A stretch of 7,614 nt of DNA from an uncultured Gemmobacter sp. (GCA_937983495.1 CALKAA010000398.1:1-7614); one strand, 5' to 3'. Shown: positions 1 to 6,109, counted from the first letter of the stretch. Made by a program: numbers and translations. Notes: generated from the letters alone by a model not told the origin.

Positions 1-220
1 CCGTCACCTGCCCCGCCGTCAGATCGGCCGACCTGAGCAGCGGAATGCCCGGCAGGACGGTTTCGGGCAGCACGGGCGCAGCCCGGCCGATAAAGGCGGA
101 GGGCAGATTCTGGTTGGATTCGGGCGAACCGGCCAATTGCAAGAGCTTTGGCCCGGCGATCAGCCCGACAAAACCCGCCATCACCGCAACGGGCAGAAAG
201 AACAGGATCCGGTTTGCCAT
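1..220 (-). CDS. ccmG: CcmG/DsbE thiol:disulfide interchange protein, N-terminal part (cut by window edge)
   Basis: Only the first 73 codons are present; the gene runs off the left edge. The visible part is a short N-terminal anchor (MANRILFFLPVAVMAGFVGL, residues 1-20, then a hydrophobic continuation to about 23) followed by a periplasmic stretch. That stretch contains NLPSAFIGRAAPVLPE (about 38-53), the usual opening of the CcmG thioredoxin domain, then LLRSADLTAG. The CXXC active site would lie just past the edge and cannot be checked. CcmG is a membrane-anchored periplasmic thioredoxin-like protein that keeps apocytochrome c CXXCH cysteines reduced for heme ligation. The ATG at 220 lies 7 nt after the ccmD stop, with GGGTGAGGG just upstream as a plausible ribosome-binding site. 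In Rhodobacter the homologue is called helX. The identification rests on this N-terminal pattern plus position directly after ccmABCD. Confidence 0.85.
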   Translation of the reverse strand, partial: MANRILFFLPVAVMAGFVGLIAGPKLLQLAGSPESNQNLPSAFIGRAAPVLPETVLPGIPLLRSADLTAGQVT

Positions 221-227
221 GATGCCC

Positions 228-383
228 TCACCCTTTTCTCAGACGTGCTTCCGCCGCTTCCAATACCGCTTTCACCGCGCGATAGCGCCAGATCGACCAG
301 CCGACCAGCAGCGCCAGCAGCGCAAGGCTGACCCCGTAAGAGGCCAATACCGCAAAAGCATATTTCCCCAGGTCCGGCATCAT
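228..383 (-). CDS. ccmD: CcmD, small heme exporter membrane protein
   Basis: This is a 51-residue protein (50 if the second of two tandem ATG codons, at 380, is used). It starts MMPDLGKYAFAVLASYGVS and has one transmembrane helix (about residues 9-30, ending LLVGWSIWRYR). The C-terminal tail is basic and helical (KAVLEAAEARLRKG), as expected on the cytoplasmic side. Pattern, size and place between ccmC and ccmG are typical of CcmD. In the family CcmD stabilises the CcmABC complex and is needed for release of holo-CcmE from CcmC. The first ATG overlaps the ccmC stop (ATGA, 383-380), so translation is probably coupled to ccmC. The alternative M at 380 would place the start exactly after the overlap; the sequence does not decide between them. 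Confidence 0.9.
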   Translation of the reverse strand: MMPDLGKYAFAVLASYGVSLALLALLVGWSIWRYRAVKAVLEAAEARLRKG

Positions 384-1111
384 TCAAATTTCTCCCGCGC
401 TTCAATGGCTGCCAGGCGCCGCAGACGGATTTCCGTCACCGTGCGCAGCAAGACGAGCGCCACGAACAGCGCCACAACCCCGATCAGGCAGACGATCAGC
501 GGCCAGTAATAGGCGGGGTCGAGCGGGTCTTTCTCGCCCACCTTCATGATGGTGCTGTCCTGATGCAGGCCCTGATTCCAGAACTTCACCGCATAGCGCG
601 ACAGCACGGCAAAGACCGAGCCGACGATGCACAACACGCCGGTCAGATCGGCTGCGGTATCGGGGCTCTCCACCGCCTGCCACAGCGCGATATAGCCCAG
701 GTAGAACAGCAACAGGATCAGGAAGGAGGTCAGGCGCGGATCCCATTCCCACCAGGTGCCCCACATCGGTTGCCCCCAGAAGGCACCCGTCGCCAGTGCG
801 ATCAGGGTAAACACCATGCCAATCGGCGCGGCAGCCTTGGCGGCCAGGGCCGAGACATGGTGCCGCCGCACGATCCAGACCAGCGAGGCCACCAGCATCA
901 TGATCCAGGCATTGATCGCCATCATCGCCGCAGGCACATGCAGGAAGATGATCTTGACGGTGGAGCCCTGCTTGTAATCATCGGGGGTGAAGAAAAAGCC
1001 CCAGATCAGCCCGATGGCGAGGCATAGCCCGGCCAAAGGGGCCACCACCGGCAGCAGCCGCGCGGCGGTTTCGCTGAATTTCTTCGGATTGGCATATTCC
1101 CAGAGTGACAT
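380..1111 (-). CDS. ccmC: CcmC, heme handling protein of cytochrome c maturation
   Basis: The protein has 243 residues, close to the usual CcmC length, with six predicted membrane helices. It carries the tryptophan-rich WWD motif, GQPMWGTWWEWDPRLTS, at about 113-129. Flanking it are two histidines in the positions known as axial heme ligands in the family: H58 in IIFLHVPAA and H183 in NQGLHQDST. CcmC presents heme in the periplasm and drives its covalent attachment to the heme chaperone CcmE. In alphaproteobacteria the same WWD fold also occurs in CcmF, but the size and the first and last segments here are those of CcmC. The ATG at 1111 lies 41 nt after the ccmB stop. The only Shine-Dalgarno-like stretch, AAGGA, is rather far upstream (about 13 nt), so initiation may be weaker than for neighbours. 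The stop overlaps the ccmD start. Confidence 0.96.
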   Translation of the reverse strand: MSLWEYANPKKFSETAARLLPVVAPLAGLCLAIGLIWGFFFTPDDYKQGSTVKIIFLHVPAAMMAINAWIMMLVASLVWIVRRHHVSALAAKAAAPIGMVFTLIALATGAFWGQPMWGTWWEWDPRLTSFLILLLFYLGYIALWQAVESPDTAADLTGVLCIVGSVFAVLSRYAVKFWNQGLHQDSTIMKVGEKDPLDPAYYWPLIVCLIGVVALFVALVLLRTVTEIRLRRLAAIEAREKFE

Positions 1112-1139
1112 GGGTCTTGGCTAAATCCTTGCGGGCGAC

Positions 1140-1152
1140 GGGGCAAGGCCCC
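1140..1152 (-). other. Hairpin directly after the ccmB stop codon
   Basis: A perfect 5-bp inverted repeat, GGGGC-CTT-GCCCC on the minus strand, begins at the base after the ccmB stop. It sits in the 41-nt ccmB-ccmC gap, one of the few real gaps in an otherwise overlapping gene string. No T-run follows, so it is unlikely to end transcription. It could act in mRNA stability or reduce read-through translation into ccmC. A stem this short is common by chance in GC-rich DNA. Confidence 0.3.
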
Positions 1153-1809
1153 TCATCGCAGGTTGATACGAAGGGCTAAGGCCGAAGCGAAGGGCAGCGC
1201 CGCCATGGCCCCCAAGGTGATAGCGGCCAGCATGGCGAGCGGCACGCCCGTCTCCATGCCCGCAGCCCCACGCTTCACCACCTCGGCCCCGAAGATCAGG
1301 GTGGGCACATAAAGCGGCAGCACGAGAAGCGACAGCAGCAGGCCGCCGCGTTTGACCCCGACCACCAGCGCCGCGCCAAAGGCCCCGATGCTGGAGAGCG
1401 CAGGCGTGCCGAGTGCGAGCGAGGCGAGCAGCCAGCCATAGCCCTGCCCCGGCAGATGCAACAGCACGCCGAGCAAGGGCGCGGCCAGTGTCAGCGGCAG
1501 CCCGGTCACCAGCCAATGCGCCAGCGCCTTCACCGCCACCACGCCCTCCAGCGGGATCGGCGCGGTGGCCAGCAGATCGAGCGAGCCATCCTCGAAATCC
1601 AGCGCGAAGATGCGATCAAGGCTGAGAAGGCAGGCGAGCAGCGCCCCGACCCAGAGCACTCCGGGCGCGATTTTCGCCAGGGTGCCGCCCTCGGGGCCGA
1701 CGCCCAGCGGGATCAGCACGGCGAGCAGCAGGAAGAAGGCGAGGCCAAGGCCGAAGCCCCCACCGGCGCGCAGGGCCAGCCGCAGGTCGCGGATGAGAAG
1801 CGCGATCAC
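1153..1809 (-). CDS. ccmB: CcmB, membrane subunit of the CcmABCD ABC transporter
   Basis: The 218-residue integral membrane protein has about six hydrophobic segments (first at about 19-37, last at about 188-213), the usual size and topology of CcmB. Family signatures are LDRIFALDFEDGSLDLL at 64-80, the conserved cytoplasmic loop, and PLYVPTLIFG at 165-174. CcmB is the permease partner of the CcmA ATPase; together with CcmC and CcmD they form the complex that uses ATP to release heme-loaded CcmE. The start codon is GTG at 1809. It overlaps the ccmA stop as GTGA (1809-1806), so the start is fixed by coupling rather than by a strong separate ribosome-binding site. The protein opens MIALLIRDLRLALR, a typical CcmB amphipathic N-terminus. 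Confidence 0.95.
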   Translation of the reverse strand: MIALLIRDLRLALRAGGGFGLGLAFFLLLAVLIPLGVGPEGGTLAKIAPGVLWVGALLACLLSLDRIFALDFEDGSLDLLATAPIPLEGVVAVKALAHWLVTGLPLTLAAPLLGVLLHLPGQGYGWLLASLALGTPALSSIGAFGAALVVGVKRGGLLLSLLVLPLYVPTLIFGAEVVKRGAAGMETGVPLAMLAAITLGAMAALPFASALALRINLR

Positions 1810-2429
1810 AGGAAGGCCTCGTCAAAGCCAGGGCTCGCCTGCACCTCACCGCGGGCGCGGAAGGGGGTGAGGTCGAGCAGTTGCGCTTCGGGCAGGCCGA
1901 GGTCGATATGGGTGGCGATCACCGCCGCCCCGCCCGCCGCCAGATGCGCCCGCACCACCGCGCCGAACAGCGCGACCGAGGCGGTATCGAGGCTGACAGT
2001 GGGTTCATCCAGCAGCCAGATCGGGCGCCCCGAAACCAGCAGCCGCGCCAGCCCAAGCCGCCGCTTTTGCCCGGCCGAGAGATTGGCGGCGCGGCGCTCG
2101 CGCAGGGTGGTGAGGTTCATCCGCTCCAACGCCGCCTCCACGCCAGAGGTGCCATGCACGGCGGCCCAGAAGGCGAGGTTTTCGGTGACGGTGAGCGTGG
2201 CTTTCAGCCCATCGGCATGGGCGGCATAGGCGATGCTTTCGGGGGGCGCGGAGATGGTGCCGCGCAAGGAGGGCTGCAACCCGGCCAGCGTGCGCAGAAG
2301 CGTGGTCTTGCCGATGCCATTGGCGCCACGCAGAATCAGCGCCGCGCCGGGCGCGAGGGCAAAGCCCAGGCCCTCCAGCACGCAGAGGCCGCCGCGCGCC
2401 ACCGCCAGATCTTGCACGACCAGTTCCAT
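1806..2429 (-). CDS. ccmA: CcmA, ATP-binding subunit of the cytochrome c maturation ABC transporter
   Basis: The protein has 207 residues, the normal length for CcmA. All ABC ATPase motifs are visible: Walker A GANGIGKT at 35-42, signature LSAGQ at 117-121, Walker B with catalytic glutamate PIWLLDEP at 136-143, and the switch histidine H174 in ATHIDLG. At the Q-loop position there is a histidine (H71, AYAAHADGLK) instead of glutamine; as I recall this is usual in CcmA. It is cytoplasmic and drives release of holo-CcmE with CcmB, CcmC and CcmD. The ATG at 2429 follows AGAGAGGGG, a good ribosome-binding site. The 63-nt gap to the upstream Mth938 gene is the widest gap between the sec and ccm parts, so a secondary promoter there is possible, though I see no convincing -35/-10 pair. 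Confidence 0.97.
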   Translation of the reverse strand: MELVVQDLAVARGGLCVLEGLGFALAPGAALILRGANGIGKTTLLRTLAGLQPSLRGTISAPPESIAYAAHADGLKATLTVTENLAFWAAVHGTSGVEAALERMNLTTLRERRAANLSAGQKRRLGLARLLVSGRPIWLLDEPTVSLDTASVALFGAVVRAHLAAGGAAVIATHIDLGLPEAQLLDLTPFRARGEVQASPGFDEAFL

Positions 2430-2441
2430 GGCCCCTCTCTA

Positions 2442-2475
2442 ACCCATACCGCCGGCCAAGGCGCTGCGGCATGGT
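2442..2475 (-). other. Inverted repeat in the Mth938-ccmA gap
   Basis: On the minus strand ACCATGCCGC can pair with GCGGTATGGGT across a 13-nt loop. This gives about ten pairs with one bulged G and one G-T wobble. The element lies in the 63-nt gap just upstream of the ccmA ribosome-binding site. There is no T-run after it, so a full terminator is unlikely; partial attenuation, RNA processing between the sec and ccm parts, or chance are all possible. Confidence 0.3.
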
Positions 2476-2492
2476 GCATCATCAGACCGGCA

Positions 2493-2846
2493 TCATACGG
2501 GAAGCAGCGCCAGCGCCACCCGGCGCCCCTCGCTGAGCAGGACGTTATAAGTGCGGCAAGCGGCGGGCGAGGACATGATTTCAAGCCCCAGCCCCGTGGC
2601 CTCCACCGCCTCGCGTAAGCTACGCGGCGGGTGGGCAATCTCGGCCCCCATGCCGAGGAACAGCACATCGGCCTGATCGGCCAGCGCGATCAGGCTGGCG
2701 TGATCCTCCAGCCCGGCCCAGGGTCCGGCGGCCCCGGGGGTGATGATGACCGGGCCCTGCAAGACCTTGCCACCGATGCGGAAAAACCCCGGACCATAGC
2801 TTTCGACCGGCTGGGCAGAACCAAAGGCGATCTCGGTCAGACGCAT
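2493..2846 (-). CDS. Mth938/NDUFAF3-domain small protein (DUF498 family)
   Basis: This 117-residue soluble protein matches the Mth938-like fold family. It has an N-terminal beta segment with FFRIGGKVLQGPVIITP (21-37), the conserved glycine turn LFLGMG (62-67), and the C-terminal signature MSSPAACRTYNVLLSEGRR (91-109). The human relative NDUFAF3 is an assembly factor for respiratory complex I, and fungal and bacterial members lie near protein export or insertion genes. The biochemical role of the bacterial proteins is unknown. The start is 3 nt after the secF stop, with AGAGG inside the end of secF as ribosome-binding site, so it is translationally linked to secF. Its place between SecDF and the cytochrome c maturation genes suggests a role in assembling membrane or respiratory proteins; that is inference. 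The cysteine in PAACRTYN appears to be part of the family motif. Confidence 0.88.
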   Translation of the reverse strand: MRLTEIAFGSAQPVESYGPGFFRIGGKVLQGPVIITPGAAGPWAGLEDHASLIALADQADVLFLGMGAEIAHPPRSLREAVEATGLGLEIMSSPAACRTYNVLLSEGRRVALALLPV

Positions 2847-2849
2847 GGC

Positions 2850-3818
2850 TCAGGCCTCTGCCATATCGGCATCCGCGCCCGGCTCGCCCTCGTGCCTGTT
2901 GCGGTCAAGCCCCAGCATCAGCACGATGTTCTTGGCCACATAGAGCGTGGAATAGGCCCCGATGAACACACCGAACAGCATGGCCCCCACAAAGCCCCGG
3001 ATCACATCGCCGCCAAACACCACCAGCGCGGTCAGCGCCAGCGCCGTGGTGGTCATGGTCATGATCGTGCGCGAGAGGGTTTCATTGGTGGTCAGGTTCA
3101 TCAGATCGCGCAGCGGCATTTCCTTGAACTTGCGCAAGTTCTCGCGCAGGCGGTCAAAGATCACCACGGTATCGTTCACCGAATAGCCCAGGATGGTCAG
3201 CAGCGCTGCCACGATGGTCAGATCGAACTTGAACTGGAAGATGGCGAAAACGCCGATCGTGATGATCACGTCATGCACAAGCGCGGCCACGCAACCGATG
3301 GCGAATTGCCATTCAAAGCGCAGCCAGACATAGACCCAGATCCCTGCCGAGGCAGCGGTCACGGCCAGAAGCGCCTTCCAGATCAGCTCGTTCGAGACCT
3401 TGGGCCCGACCGATTCGACCGATGGGAAGGTGGCGGCAGAGTCGATCTTCAGCACCGCCTGTTCCACCTCGACGATGGTTTCGGGCGTCACCGCCTCATA
3501 GCCTTCCTGCGGGGCGATGCGCAGCATCTTCACATGCTGATCGGCGCGGAACGAGGGGTCGAAAACCTCGGTGATCGAGACTTCGCCCAGACCCAGCTCG
3601 TCCAGCGCGGAGCGATAGGTGCCGACATCCACGGATTGCGTGCTTTCCACGCGGATCGTGGTGCCGCCCTTGAAATCCACGCCGAAGTTCAGGCCCATGA
3701 AGGCCACCGCCAGCAGCGAGATCACCACCATGGCAATCGAGGCCCCGAAGGTGAGCCATTGCCATTTGAAGAAGTCGATATTGGTCTTTTCGGGAACCAG
3801 TTTCAGACGGAATGCCAT
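2850..3818 (-). CDS. secF: SecF, protein translocase accessory subunit
   Basis: SecF has 322 residues, nearly the same as E. coli SecF. The first membrane helix is at about 22-43, followed by the hallmark NFGVDFKGGT (44-53), a periplasmic P4 domain to about 145, and five further helices. LVHDV (180-184) and GYSVNDTVVIFDR (211-223) are the conserved membrane motifs. D216 and R250 (ETLSRTIMT) correspond to the charged residues implicated in proton coupling in SecDF. With SecD and YajC it acts on the periplasmic side of SecYEG, using the proton gradient to pull exported chains and prevent backsliding. The ATG at 3818 is preceded by GGAGGGG, the clearest ribosome-binding site in the block, in the 12-nt gap after secD. 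The C-terminus is a short acidic cytoplasmic tail. Confidence 0.98.
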   Translation of the reverse strand: MAFRLKLVPEKTNIDFFKWQWLTFGASIAMVVISLLAVAFMGLNFGVDFKGGTTIRVESTQSVDVGTYRSALDELGLGEVSITEVFDPSFRADQHVKMLRIAPQEGYEAVTPETIVEVEQAVLKIDSAATFPSVESVGPKVSNELIWKALLAVTAASAGIWVYVWLRFEWQFAIGCVAALVHDVIITIGVFAIFQFKFDLTIVAALLTILGYSVNDTVVIFDRLRENLRKFKEMPLRDLMNLTTNETLSRTIMTMTTTALALTALVVFGGDVIRGFVGAMLFGVFIGAYSTLYVAKNIVLMLGLDRNRHEGEPGADADMAEA

Positions 3819-3830
3819 GGTTTCCCCTCC

Positions 3831-5528
3831 TCAGACGGTGATGGTCTTCGGGCGACGCCACCCGATATAGATGGAGATGATCGCGCGCGTGACATAGACG
3901 GCGGTGAACATCGAGGTGACGATGCCGATGGCGGTGGTGACGGCAAAGCCGCGCACCGGGCCGGTGCCGACAAAGAACATGATCATCGCGGTCAGCATGC
4001 CGGTCACGTTCGAGTCGGTGATGGCCGAGAGCGCCTTGTCATAACCTTCGTGGATCGCCACGCGCGGACTGCGCCCGGCGCGCAACTCCTCGCGCATGCG
4101 TTCATAGATCAGCACATTCGCATCCACCGCCATGCCCATGGTCAAGACGATGCCCGCGATACCCGGCAAGGTGAGCGTGGCGCCGATCAGCGACTGGATG
4201 GCAAACATCAGTGCGATGTTGATGGACAGCGCGATCACGCTGAAGGTGCCGAACAGCCCATAGGAGGCAATCATGTAAAGCGCCACAAGGCCAGCCGCCA
4301 CCACGGCAGCCATCTGGCCCGCGCGCACCGAATCGGCCCCGAGTTCCGGGCCGATGGTGCGTTCCTCAAGAAAGGTCATCTCGGCGGGCAATGCGCCTGC
4401 ACGCAGCAGCACGGCCAGTTCGGTGCTGTCCTCCACGCTGAACTGGCCGGTGATGATGCCGCGCCCTCCGGGGATATGGCTTTGGATCACCGGGGCGGAG
4501 ATCACCTGATCGTCCAGCACGATGGCGAAGGGTTTGCCGATGTTGTTGGCGGTGTAATCGCCGAATTTGCGCGCGCCGGTCGGGTCGAACTGAAACTCCA
4601 CGGCGGGGCGGCTTCTGTCATCGAAAGAGGGCTGCGCATTGGTCAGCTCCTCGCCGGTGACCACCGGGGTTTTCTCGACGATGTAATAGGTGTTCGGGTC
4701 ATCCTGCGACGGCAGCAGCGCCTCGCGCGGGCCGGGGCGTGCGCCCGCATCCGAGGTGACGCGCACCACCGGGTTGAAGGTCAGCTTGGCGGTGGTGCCG
4801 ATCAGCGATTTCAGCTCGGCCGCAGAACCGATGCCGGGCACCTGAATGAGGATGCGGTCATCGCCGATGCGCTGGATGGTGGGTTCGCGGGTGCCGACCT
4901 CATCGACGCGGCGGCGAATGATTTCAAGGCTTTGCTGCAAGGTGCGCTGATCGGTGGCCACACGTTCGGCTTCGGAGAGTTGCACCACGATTTCGCCATT
5001 GTCGGTCGAAACCTCGATGTCATTCTGCCCCATGCCGGTCAGCGTGGTCACCGGTGATGCAAGGCTGCGCACCTTGGCCACGGCGGCCTCCAGCCCGGCC
5101 GGGTTGGAGATGGCGACACGCAGCACACCGTCGGGCGAGGGCTGGCGGCGCACATTGCCGACCTGATCGCGCAGATCCCGCAGGGCGTCGCGCACATCGG
5201 GCCACATGCCGTCGATGCGGGCGGCGTAAACGTCAGCGACCTTCACTTCGGCCAGAAGATGCGCGCCGCCGCGCAGGTCCAGCCCCAGCGGCACGATGGC
5301 CGAGGGGGCCCAATCGGGCCAGAGCGCCCGATCCGCCGCCTGTTCCGGCGTGGCGATGCCTTCCGGCCTCACCCCACCGACCTCGGGCCCGCGGGCCTTC
5401 TCGATCGCGGCCACGGCGTCATTGTGCCGTTCCACCCGGTCGTAAAAGGCATTGGGCAGGGCAAACACCAGACCAAGCAGGCAGAGCGCCCAGATCAGCA
5501 GGGTCTTCCACAGGGGCGTATCAGTCAT
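3831..5528 (-). CDS. secD: SecD, protein translocase accessory subunit
   Basis: SecD has 565 residues, somewhat shorter than E. coli SecD but in the alphaproteobacterial range. It opens with a membrane helix (about 8-25), then a large periplasmic P1 region starting with LGLDLRGGAHLL (81-92). The conserved junction VLLRAGALPAEM (373-384) and GPELGADSV (393-401) lead into five C-terminal helices. GMAVDANVLIYERMREE (465-481) contains D469, matching the aspartate proposed to carry protons in SecDF. The ending GTGPVRGFAVTTAIGI (521-536) is also typical. The ATG at 5528 has only a weak purine stretch upstream (GGATA), unlike secF, and lies 96 nt after yajC. That gap contains two inverted repeats, so secD translation or mRNA stability may be controlled separately. 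No frameshift or missing segment is seen. Confidence 0.98.
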   Translation of the reverse strand: MTDTPLWKTLLIWALCLLGLVFALPNAFYDRVERHNDAVAAIEKARGPEVGGVRPEGIATPEQAADRALWPDWAPSAIVPLGLDLRGGAHLLAEVKVADVYAARIDGMWPDVRDALRDLRDQVGNVRRQPSPDGVLRVAISNPAGLEAAVAKVRSLASPVTTLTGMGQNDIEVSTDNGEIVVQLSEAERVATDQRTLQQSLEIIRRRVDEVGTREPTIQRIGDDRILIQVPGIGSAAELKSLIGTTAKLTFNPVVRVTSDAGARPGPREALLPSQDDPNTYYIVEKTPVVTGEELTNAQPSFDDRSRPAVEFQFDPTGARKFGDYTANNIGKPFAIVLDDQVISAPVIQSHIPGGRGIITGQFSVEDSTELAVLLRAGALPAEMTFLEERTIGPELGADSVRAGQMAAVVAAGLVALYMIASYGLFGTFSVIALSINIALMFAIQSLIGATLTLPGIAGIVLTMGMAVDANVLIYERMREELRAGRSPRVAIHEGYDKALSAITDSNVTGMLTAMIMFFVGTGPVRGFAVTTAIGIVTSMFTAVYVTRAIISIYIGWRRPKTITV

Positions 5529-5555
5529 CGCGGCGTATCCAGATTCAGGCGACGG

Positions 5556-5575
5556 GATCTTGGGGCGTCAAGATC
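5556..5575 (-). repeat. Perfect inverted repeat in the secD leader
   Basis: GATCTTG and CAAGATC form a perfect 7-bp stem with a 6-nt loop (ACGCCC on the minus strand), ending 27 nt before the secD start. No T-run follows. Together with the neighbouring hairpin at 5592-5613 it makes the yajC-secD gap the most structured intergenic stretch within the operon. It could be an RNA processing or stability element, or a protein site; which one cannot be told from sequence. Confidence 0.45.
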
Positions 5576-5591
5576 GGGCGCGGCAGACGAT

Positions 5592-5613
5592 CCGGGAGCC
5601 TGACGGCCCCCGG
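5592..5613 (-). repeat. GC-rich hairpin after yajC
   Basis: On the minus strand CCGGGGGCC-GTCA-GGCTCCCGG forms a 9-bp stem with one G-T wobble and a 4-nt loop, starting 11 nt after the yajC stop codon. It is not followed by a T-run, so complete termination is unlikely. It may protect a short yajC transcript from 3' decay or cause partial attenuation, giving more YajC than SecDF. A YajC excess over SecDF is reported for E. coli; applying it here is inference. Confidence 0.45.
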
Positions 5614-5624
5614 CGACATGGCAC

Positions 5625-5951
5625 TCAGGCTGCCGGTTCGGTCTTGTTCATCACCTGCGCCACGGTCGAGCGGGGGCTTTTCACCACGACATTCGGCGCG
5701 ATTTCCAGTTCCAGAACGCCATCGTCATGCACCTTGACGACCTTGGCAATCAGCCCGCCCTGGGTCAGCACCTGATCGCCGCGGCGCAGCGCCTCGACCA
5801 TGGCGCGATGCTCTTTCATCTTCTTTTGCTGCGGGCGGATCATCAGGAAATACATGATGCCGAAGATGAGGATCAGCGGAATGAAGCTGCCAAAGGCCGA
5901 AGCGGCACCGGCGCCACCGGCGGCCTGGGCAAAAGCGGGGGTCACGAACAT
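5625..5951 (-). CDS. yajC: YajC, preprotein translocase subunit
   Basis: The protein has 108 residues. A short N-terminus (MFVTPAFAQAAGG) is followed by one membrane helix (about 22-38) and the family hallmark YFLMIRPQQKKMKEH (34-48). Then comes a cytoplasmic domain with LRRGDQVLTQGGLIAKV and a conserved end region ELEIAPNVVVKSPRSTVAQV. YajC binds SecDF and the translocon and is the first gene of the sec block here. The ATG at 5951 is chosen because AAAGGA lies 6 nt upstream. An in-frame TTG at 6011 would add 20 basic residues (MGRNARKNHPGLAG...) with no matching family feature and no good ribosome-binding site. A candidate promoter is about 70 nt upstream. Confidence 0.96.
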   Translation of the reverse strand: MFVTPAFAQAAGGAGAASAFGSFIPLILIFGIMYFLMIRPQQKKMKEHRAMVEALRRGDQVLTQGGLIAKVVKVHDDGVLELEIAPNVVVKSPRSTVAQVMNKTEPAA

Positions 5952-5970
5952 GGGGCGTCCTTTGGGTTTT

Positions 5971-5983
5971 CCGGCCAGGCCGG
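5971..5983 (-). other. Small hairpin in the yajC 5' leader
   Basis: CCGGC-CTG-GCCGG on the minus strand is a perfect short stem 7 nt ahead of the AAAGGA ribosome-binding site of yajC. If the promoter at 6051-6023 is correct, this lies in the 5' untranslated region. It may influence leader stability, but the stem is short and the local GC content high. Confidence 0.25.
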
Positions 5984-6022
5984 GGTGGTTTTTGCGGGCA
6001 TTCCGGCCCAATTTGGTGGCGC

Positions 6023-6051
6023 ACCCTATCCATGCAAGGGGTCAAGCGCAA
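6023..6051 (-). promoter_or_regulatory. Candidate sigma-70 promoter for yajC-secDF-Mth938-ccmABCDG
   Basis: On the minus strand TTGCGC (6051-6046) and TAGGGT (6028-6023) are separated by exactly 17 nt. TAGGGT is a plausible -10 hexamer for GC-rich alphaproteobacteria. Transcription would begin near 6016, leaving a leader of about 65 nt before the yajC ATG at 5951. The position is right for the only obvious promoter of the nine-gene block. The -35 box overlaps the last bases of the hairpin at 6076-6049. Confidence 0.5.
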
Positions 6052-6076
6052 GGCGGCGCCAGAAAGCACCGCCTTG
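6049..6076 (-). terminator. Probable terminator hairpin after the MDR oxidoreductase gene
   Basis: On the minus strand CAAGGCGGTGC-TTTCTG-GCGCCGCCTTG forms an 11-bp stem with one T-G wobble and a 6-nt loop, beginning 33 nt after the oxidoreductase stop. It is the most stable hairpin seen in the window. It lacks a downstream T-run (next bases CGCTTGACC), so Rho-independent action may be incomplete. Its place between two same-strand units, with a promoter just after it, favours a terminator role. Confidence 0.5.
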
Positions 6077-6109
6077 AACCGTCTTGAGATGACCGGCTCG
6101 TGAACGAGG

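Noticed and set aside
1881..2618. A 245-codon plus-strand open frame across ccmA
   Set aside because: It is antisense to an ABC ATPase with all motifs in place; its Gln/Arg/Gly-rich product has no family character.
2631..5057. An 808-codon open frame on the plus strand, antisense to the Mth938 gene, secF and secD
   Set aside because: The translation is rich in His, Asp, Gly, Gln and Arg with no domain or membrane pattern. It is the mirror of strongly codon-biased GC-rich genes on the other strand, both of which are fully intact.
5545..5619. The 24-codon ORF as a true SecDF arrest peptide
   Set aside because: It has no signal or membrane segment, no strong ribosome-binding site and no RAPP-type ending, and is much shorter than known examples. 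It is kept only as a low-level finding, not as a gene.
5952..6011. Extended YajC start at a TTG codon (6011)
   Set aside because: The ATG at 5951 has AAAGGA at ideal spacing and gives the normal YajC N-terminus. The extension adds unmatched basic residues and would use much of the presumed leader.
6023..6045. TTGACC (6045-6040) as the -35 box of the sec promoter
   Set aside because: It is only 11 nt from TAGGGT, and at 17 nt the sequence is GCGCCA, a poor -10. The TTGCGC-N17-TAGGGT pairing fits better.
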